Shown here piece by piece: positions 58,575 through 64,000 of a stretch of 64,000 bases of DNA. Location of the stretch: positions 25,389,705 to 25,453,704 of the forward strand of contig OW203769.1 of assembly GCA_934045905.1 (NCBI GenBank), written 5' to 3'. The stretch is from Leuctra nigra. Taxonomy: Eukaryota; Arthropoda; Insecta; Plecoptera; Leuctridae. The notes under the pieces are model-generated. The model made no database searches. It was not told the DNA's origin and saw nothing but the letters and a program-made list of their open reading frames with translations. Numbering within the stretch: position 1 is the stretch's first letter; each line of letters begins with the position of its first letter. A program made the translations under genes and the position numbers.

Positions 58575-60899
58575 GTAATATTTATCCTTTTGCATGTAGA
58601 ATATTTGCGCAGTAGAAAAATATTTCCATGCTAAAATTCGATAGTTTGTTTATGTGTTGTTAACTTGTTATGTGTATTTAATAACTTGGGGAGTATACAC
58701 CCACAGTCACAAAAAGTATATCGTTCCGGCCATGCTTTATGACAAATCGAGTAAATATTACCTATATCCTTGGGTGTACTTTATATTTACTAAACATTTC
58801 CTGCAAGAGATTTTAATGGTGAAGAGCCATAACATTTTCTTAAAATTCGACTACCCTTTAAATCGGTATATCAACCCCCTAGTCTAAGAAAAGCATGTGT
58901 CCCCTAAGAACACTCATTGTCCCGTTTCCAGATCCGGCCTATTCCACCCCTTGGTAAACTATCAAGGGGTGGTTGGTACCTATACCTGTAGAAATGTCCT
59001 AGAACCCTTCTCTACCTTCTTACATTTCATATGTGGCCCATGCATAACATTCGGCAAACATTTCGAAGACTAATAGAAAAGTTCTTAGAAATACGAATTA
59101 TTCAGGATGAAATTCTACTTTACTGTACTTTAATATTTAAAAGTAATTTTGTCATTCACTGGAATTTCTAATTCTCGACTGTGGTACTGGCGTTTTACGG
59201 ATGGAAATATCGGAAGTCCAGAAATGTGGACGTGACTGACTATACCTACTATAAACACGGATTATGATGGACACTTTATAAATCTATGGAATATGTATAT
59301 GCAAGCTGTTGACACAAAACATTAATTGGATTATCATTAGTCATAGCCTGTGGTTATACTTACTCTTCCCTTCCAACTATTAAAATACATTATCTCTATT
59401 TTGTTATGGGAATTGTAAATAATTATTTCATTAAAGAATTTTGAATTATGCATGCCTTTGGAAAAATATTTATACTTATTTACAGTTTTATAATTGCTAT
59501 GGGTAAATATTTAAATTTGATACTATTTTATATTAAACTACTAAATATTGTATTGTTAAATTTGCTTTTATGCAAACAGGGTTCCATTTTGTGTGGTTCA
59601 AATCTTCATTCATCAGTTGTTTTTACATTGACAAAGAAAAAAATACATTATCTGCACATCATCATTGTCAGGTCGATGGTCGTCCACATAAAATGAGCAC
59701 GTGTTCCACTTTTAATAAACTATTTTGTGAGAAACGACAAATAAATATTCAGTATAATACCACATAAACAATACGAAAATGAAATTAATTATCAAATAAT
59801 ATGTGTTTATTTGAAGTGTGGGGTGCAAGGAGAGAAATTGCAACTGTCAATGCCCCTCCCCCCCTCCTACCCCAACGCTAGTACAGTTTGAACTTCATAA
59901 TAATAATTCAATTCTGAAAGTCCTGGATAAAGATAACTGGGGAAGGGGGAGGGGGAGATCAATTAGGAATCCCAATGTCATTCCATAGCACCATAACAAA
60001 ATTAAATGAAATAATTCAGTTATTTTACAAAAAGAATATAGGGATATTAAAATACTGCACTTACAGCTCGTTAAATCTTAATTCATATCTATTAGGTACA
60101 TTTTTTTATTCATTCTTTCACTAATGTGAAGTGAGTGTATGTGCACAGTACGGTTTGGCTGAGTGAAACGACCGCTCCACTGGATTCAATGTTTGAAGGA
60201 ATTTTTTAATAATTTTTGTGTGCAAAAACACAAAATGATACACATTGATAATCGCCGTAAAAACGAAATAATTAGATAAGGCACAGCTTTATGTTAAACT
60301 ATTTTACAACGCCAGTTCGAATTATCAGAATTATACTATTTCTATACCTATTTCTACCGTCCTAAATGTATTCTCAACGGAACTAATAATTCTGACTGAG
60401 TGACTATTTTATTTGCTACGAGTGTACTTTGTTAAAAGGTTCAGTTCTGTATTTTTTTCTACCCAAGAAAGAGGGGTTGCTGTAGCTCTTCCTGCTGCTG
60501 TCTTGAAAGCACAACCCTGAGCTACAGATATTATTACAATCTCACCGTTATCATCGTTTAAATGTATACTATAATATATTTTAATTAGATTCTGTTAAAT
60601 TCGTGGAATTTTCTTTTCGCCTTTTTTAAGAGGGGGTGTCCATAATTTCCTTTATTTCCTCTGCCATGTGCCTTCACCTAGGCTAGGCTATAACAAGGCG
60701 CCGCCACTACTTCCGGTAGTAAAAGAATTCTTCAACATTCCAGTCCTAAATTCTCTCCTGAAATAGAAAGTAAATAGTTTTCGAGAATCACCATCGTCCT
60801 CATGGACAACACTAACGAATAGAATCTGTTGTTAAAAGGAAGCTGTATTTTATTGAATTACATCCAGAGTTTTTCTATTCCTGGGACTGTAATGCGCAC
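58575..60899. other. AT-rich stretch without a supported gene
   Basis: Short pyrimidine/purine-rich tracts occur near 59850 and 59940. A 65-82 codon pair of overlapping frames near 59448-59767 has no recognisable product. Confidence 0.35.
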
Positions 60900-60936
60900 G
60901 GGGGGGGGGGGGGAGGGGGGGGGGGAGGGGGGGGGG
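60900..60936 (+). repeat. Interrupted poly(G) tract
   Basis: Three G runs (14, 11 and 10) separated by single A bases, followed by CAGGCCTCCCGG. The sequence to about 61210 shares G/C motifs with the repeat at 20224-20740. Confidence 0.9.
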
Positions 60937-61689
60937 CAGGCCTCCCGGTAATGTGTCAGCCTTCACTAAAACATTATAAAAGTGTCAAAAATTCGTTTTA
61001 AAAGGGTGAAAACAAAACATTCGCTCTGCGGGGCAAACTAGGGTGGCTTAAATATCTGGAATAGAAGAAAATATCACGAAAACAATGCCATCATGATTTT
61101 TTCCTAAACGTGTAAATTTAAAATTTCCTTTATAATATGCCTCACTATTGCGCCAATAAAAATTACATTGAGAGAAAATGTTCTCTGGGGCTTCGACCCC
61201 AGGGCCCAAACCGTATTTTAAAAATAAGTAGCTCTATATTACTGGCTGTTCGCAATGTATTCCTGAATAGGTACATATTCCTGCTTTTTAATGTATTACC
61301 AAAAAGTATTTGGGAATTTCAAGGGCCATCATATTGCTTCAAAACTCGTAAAAATGCATCAAATACACTCGAGGATCACATTTTTCCGGTGCTATACGTG
61401 TTCCGGACCCGGGCCTTATGAGTGTCCTTATCCTTTGATTAGGTATGTCTTAATCTCCCATAATGATGTCTTCTTCGCACGCCTAAGTGACAATGTAAAA
61501 AAGTATAGAAATGGTAGAGAAAAGTATTATTTTGTAACATGGGATCCCATCTCCTTTGACTGAAATTATTGAAATCATAAAGGTAAAAGTCAATATCGTA
61601 ATATGAAAATAATGCTCAGAGGGGAATTATTTTGTCAGACAAACCAAGGGCGTATCCAGGACTAAATTTCGGAGGGGGCCGGACATTAT

Positions 61690-64000
61690 TAATATCTTGA
61701 AAAAAACCTCAACAACAACAACCTCAACAACTGATATTGCTAATGCGTTGGCTGAACATTTCTCTTATGTTTCAAGTTCTAGTCATTACTCGGAATCATT
61801 TCTACAAATAAAGCTTAGAGAAGAAGCTAAAACATTAAATTTTGGCACAAATGAAAATAAAGATTATAACATTCCTTTTACTCTATGGGAAATGCAATCA
61901 GCCATTCAGGAATCTCGAGACGGTGCTCCAGGACCGGATTCCATTCACAATAGAATGTTAAAGAGTTTACCAATAATATCACAAATATATATTTTAAATG
62001 CTTTTAATCGTATGTGGATTGAAGACAAGTTTCCTAGCTCATGGCTTGAGTCCATTTTAATTGCAATCCCGAAACCTGGAAAAGATAAGAAATATGCAAT
62101 TAATTATAGACCAATTTCACTTACAAGTTGTTTGTGTAAAGTTATGGAAAAAATGGTAAATAAAAGATTAATTTGGACCTTGGAAAAAGAAAACCTTTTA
62201 GCTGATGGACAATCTGGTTTCCGACGCAACCGATCTACTATTGATAATCTTGTAGAATTAGAATCACATATACAAAACTCCTTTATTACAAACCAACACC
62301 TTCTCTCTGTCTTTTTTGACCTTGAAAAAGCTTATGATACGACATGGAAATATGGAATTTTGAAAACATTGCGTGACTGGGGATTCCAGGGACACATGCC
62401 TAAATTCATTTCAAACTTTTTATCAAACAGAAAATTTCGAGTCCGTGTTGCTTCCACAGTGTCTGACACTTTAAATTTGGAGAATGGAGTACCCCAAGGA
62501 TCGGTATTGAGCTGCACATTGTTTTTGATCGCAATCAACGGAATTTCATCCTGTATTCCCCAAACAGTAAAATACTCTCTCTTCGTTGATGATTTGGCTA
62601 TTTACTTTAACTCTCATAGACTTAGTATTGCTGAACGTCAAATCCAACTAACTGTTAATCGTCTCGCTAGCTGGGCAGAAAGAAATGGTTTTAAGTTTTC
62701 TTCAACGAAAACTACATGTGTTGATTTTAACCGATTACGTGGAATCCAGCCATCTCCAACCATCAAGATAGCTGGGTCAGAAATTAATTCAGCCGAGTCG
62801 ATTAAATTCTTAGGGCTGACTTTCGACAAGAAATTAAATTGGAAACTCCAAATTCAAAATTTAAAAATTAATTGTATGAAAAAGCTAAATATCTTTAAAG
62901 TTTTATCCAATACTATGTGGGGAGCAGATCGAGTCGTCATGCTCAGACTGTACAGAGCCTTTATTCGATCTCGCCTTGATTACGGCAGTATTGTTTATTC
63001 ATCTGCTAGAGAATGCTACCTAAAAACTCTTAACACCGTACAAAATGCAGCTCTCAGGTTAGCAACAGGTGCCTTTAGGTCGAGCCCTGTTGTTAGCCTG
63101 TACAGTGATGCCGGAGAACAACCTTTAGAAATAAGACGAACGTATTTGATGGCCAACTATACATCTAAATTAAAGAGTACGCCCAACAACCCGGCCCATA
63201 GTGTTGTTTTTCAGCCGCCCTATAGCAATATATATACTAAAAGGATCAAAGCTACAAGGCCTCTAGGCATCAGAGCGCAAGAACTTCTTATTGATTTAAA
63301 CATTGATTTACCGGATATCCTACCTATAGGATTTTCGGAGAAGGCTCCTTGGACAGTAACTGTGCCTACTTGCAATACACAGTTGGCTCAGTTTCCCAAG
63401 TCATCAACATCACAATATGTATATCAACAGCATTTTAATCATATGCGAACTTTTTATAAAGAATATGAACTAATTTTTACAGATGGATCGAAGATGAATG
63501 ATTCTGTTGGATGCGCATTTATTTTGGGCAAAACTGGCGTTTGTTTTAAACTTTCCTCGCTTGCTAGTGTGTTTACCGCCGAGCTTTACGCTATTCTTAA
63601 ATCTCTAAATTTTATTGAAAGTGACGGTAGACAAAATTTTTTAATTTGTTCAGATTCCCTTAGCTCGTTACAAGCCCTAAGAAGATTTTTCCCTGCTGAT
63701 AACCTCACCCAACACATACAAGATATTCTTTTCAAACTTCATTCTAGAGGAACCGCGGTAACATTTTGCTGGACGCCAGGACACTGTGGCATAGTCGGCA
63801 ACGAGAGAGCAGATGAAGCTGCAAAGAATGCATCGAATAAAAGATTCACGGACATAAATCAAATCACTACTTCAGACGCTAAAAACATGTTTAAAGAAAA
63901 ACTAATGCAAAAATGGCAAACATCTTGGACACAAACAACAGACAATAAATTAAGAACAATTAAACCTACCATTCGGGTCTGGTCATCTTCTTCTCGCAGG
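61690..64000 (+). mobile_element. 5'-truncated I-like non-LTR retrotransposon (runs off the window)
   Basis: Upstream sequence (AAGGGCGTATCCAGGACTAA...GGAGGGGGCC, 61646-61680) belongs to a different repeat, and no endonuclease domain precedes the reverse transcriptase. The element therefore seems truncated or joined here. The 3' end lies outside the window, so tail and target duplication cannot be judged. Confidence 0.85.
61697..64000 (+). CDS. Retrotransposon ORF2 fragment: reverse transcriptase and RNase H
   Basis: The frame is open without a stop from 61613 to the last base, 796 codons; recognisable retrotransposon sequence starts about 61700. Reverse transcriptase motifs occur in order: IPKPGK...YRPISL (~62070), QSGFRRNRST (~62209), FFDLEKAYD (~62312, motif A Asp), NGVPQGSVLS (~62483, motif B), FVDD (62582, motif C), FLGLTFDKKLNW (~62807). 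The RNase H has FTDGSK (~63475), TAELYAI (~63575), CSDSLSSLQAL (~63645) and WTPGHCGIVGNERADEAA (~63770), so all four DEDD acidic positions are present. Reverse transcriptase plus RNase H points to the I group rather than typical Jockey or R1. The N-terminal endonuclease is missing and the C-terminus is cut by the window. This is a genomic retrotransposon, not a virus. Confidence 0.9.
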   Translation, partial: MKKTSTTTTSTTDIANALAEHFSYVSSSSHYSESFLQIKLREEAKTLNFGTNENKDYNIPFTLWEMQSAIQESRDGAPGPDSIHNRMLKSLPIISQIYILNAFNRMWIEDKFPSSWLESILIAIPKPGKDKKYAINYRPISLTSCLCKVMEKMVNKRLIWTLEKENLLADGQSGFRRNRSTIDNLVELESHIQNSFITNQHLLSVFFDLEKAYDTTWKYGILKTLRDWGFQGHMPKFISNFLSNRKFRVRVASTVSDTLNLENGVPQGSVLSCTLFLIAINGISSCIPQTVKYSLFVDDLAIYFNSHRLSIAERQIQLTVNRLASWAERNGFKFSSTKTTCVDFNRLRGIQPSPTIKIAGSEINSAESIKFLGLTFDKKLNWKLQIQNLKINCMKKLNIFKVLSNTMWGADRVVMLRLYRAFIRSRLDYGSIVYSSARECYLKTLNTVQNAALRLATGAFRSSPVVSLYSDAGEQPLEIRRTYLMANYTSKLKSTPNNPAHSVVFQPPYSNIYTKRIKATRPLGIRAQELLIDLNIDLPDILPIGFSEKAPWTVTVPTCNTQLAQFPKSSTSQYVYQQHFNHMRTFYKEYELIFTDGSKMNDSVGCAFILGKTGVCFKLSSLASVFTAELYAILKSLNFIESDGRQNFLICSDSLSSLQALRRFFPADNLTQHIQDILFKLHSRGTAVTFCWTPGHCGIVGNERADEAAKNASNKRFTDINQITTSDAKNMFKEKLMQKWQTSWTQTTDNKLRTIKPTIRVWSSSSRR

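Noticed and set aside
61646..61690. Extension of the retrotransposon protein upstream to 61613
   Set aside because: The reading frame is open, but the sequence (GGGCGTATCCAGG...) belongs to a different repeat, so it is probably not part of the element's protein.

Overview
The window reads as AT-rich animal, most likely insect, nuclear DNA. Genes are split by long introns with GT-AG junctions. The one gene that can be reconstructed end to end is an orthologue of Blimp-1/PRDM1, with a PR/SET domain and five C-terminal zinc fingers. The DNA around it is packed with SINEs, MITEs and non-LTR retrotransposon pieces. The order is probably hemimetabolous (for example Hemiptera), but that is a guess from repeat style only.

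Layout. At 885-955 there is a short exon whose last nine bases (ATG AGA CAG) read in frame into the first PR-domain exon at 15397. From 15397 to 29724 ten further exons on the + strand join without a frame break. They encode 1054 residues counted from the internal Met at 15403, or 1059 from the ATG at 947. Exons 2-5 carry the PR domain, two large exons carry a low-complexity linker, and the next three carry the zinc fingers. A very AT-rich 3' UTR follows. Introns of this gene hold several foldback elements, including a TTAA-flanked one whose empty site survives in an adjacent 630-bp tandem duplicate.

From about 32 kb to 61 kb no complete gene was found. This stretch holds two tRNA-derived SINE families, three CAGTG-type hAT MITEs with 8-bp target duplications, one AAGGC-ended 8-bp-TSD element, a TA-flanked MITE family, a non-LTR 3' fragment split by a hAT MITE, and several 22-29-base pure G or C tracts. 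Two possible first coding exons of an unidentified + strand gene lie at 49392-49464 and 58556-58574. Both end in the same splice phase, so they may be alternative starts of one gene lying beyond the window.

The last 2.3 kb (about 61.7-64.0 kb) is an uninterrupted reading frame of an I-like non-LTR retrotransposon, with reverse transcriptase and RNase H, cut off by the window end. Blimp-1 is a transcriptional repressor that should act in the nucleus. The rest of the window is mainly selfish DNA and possible regulatory sequence around it.
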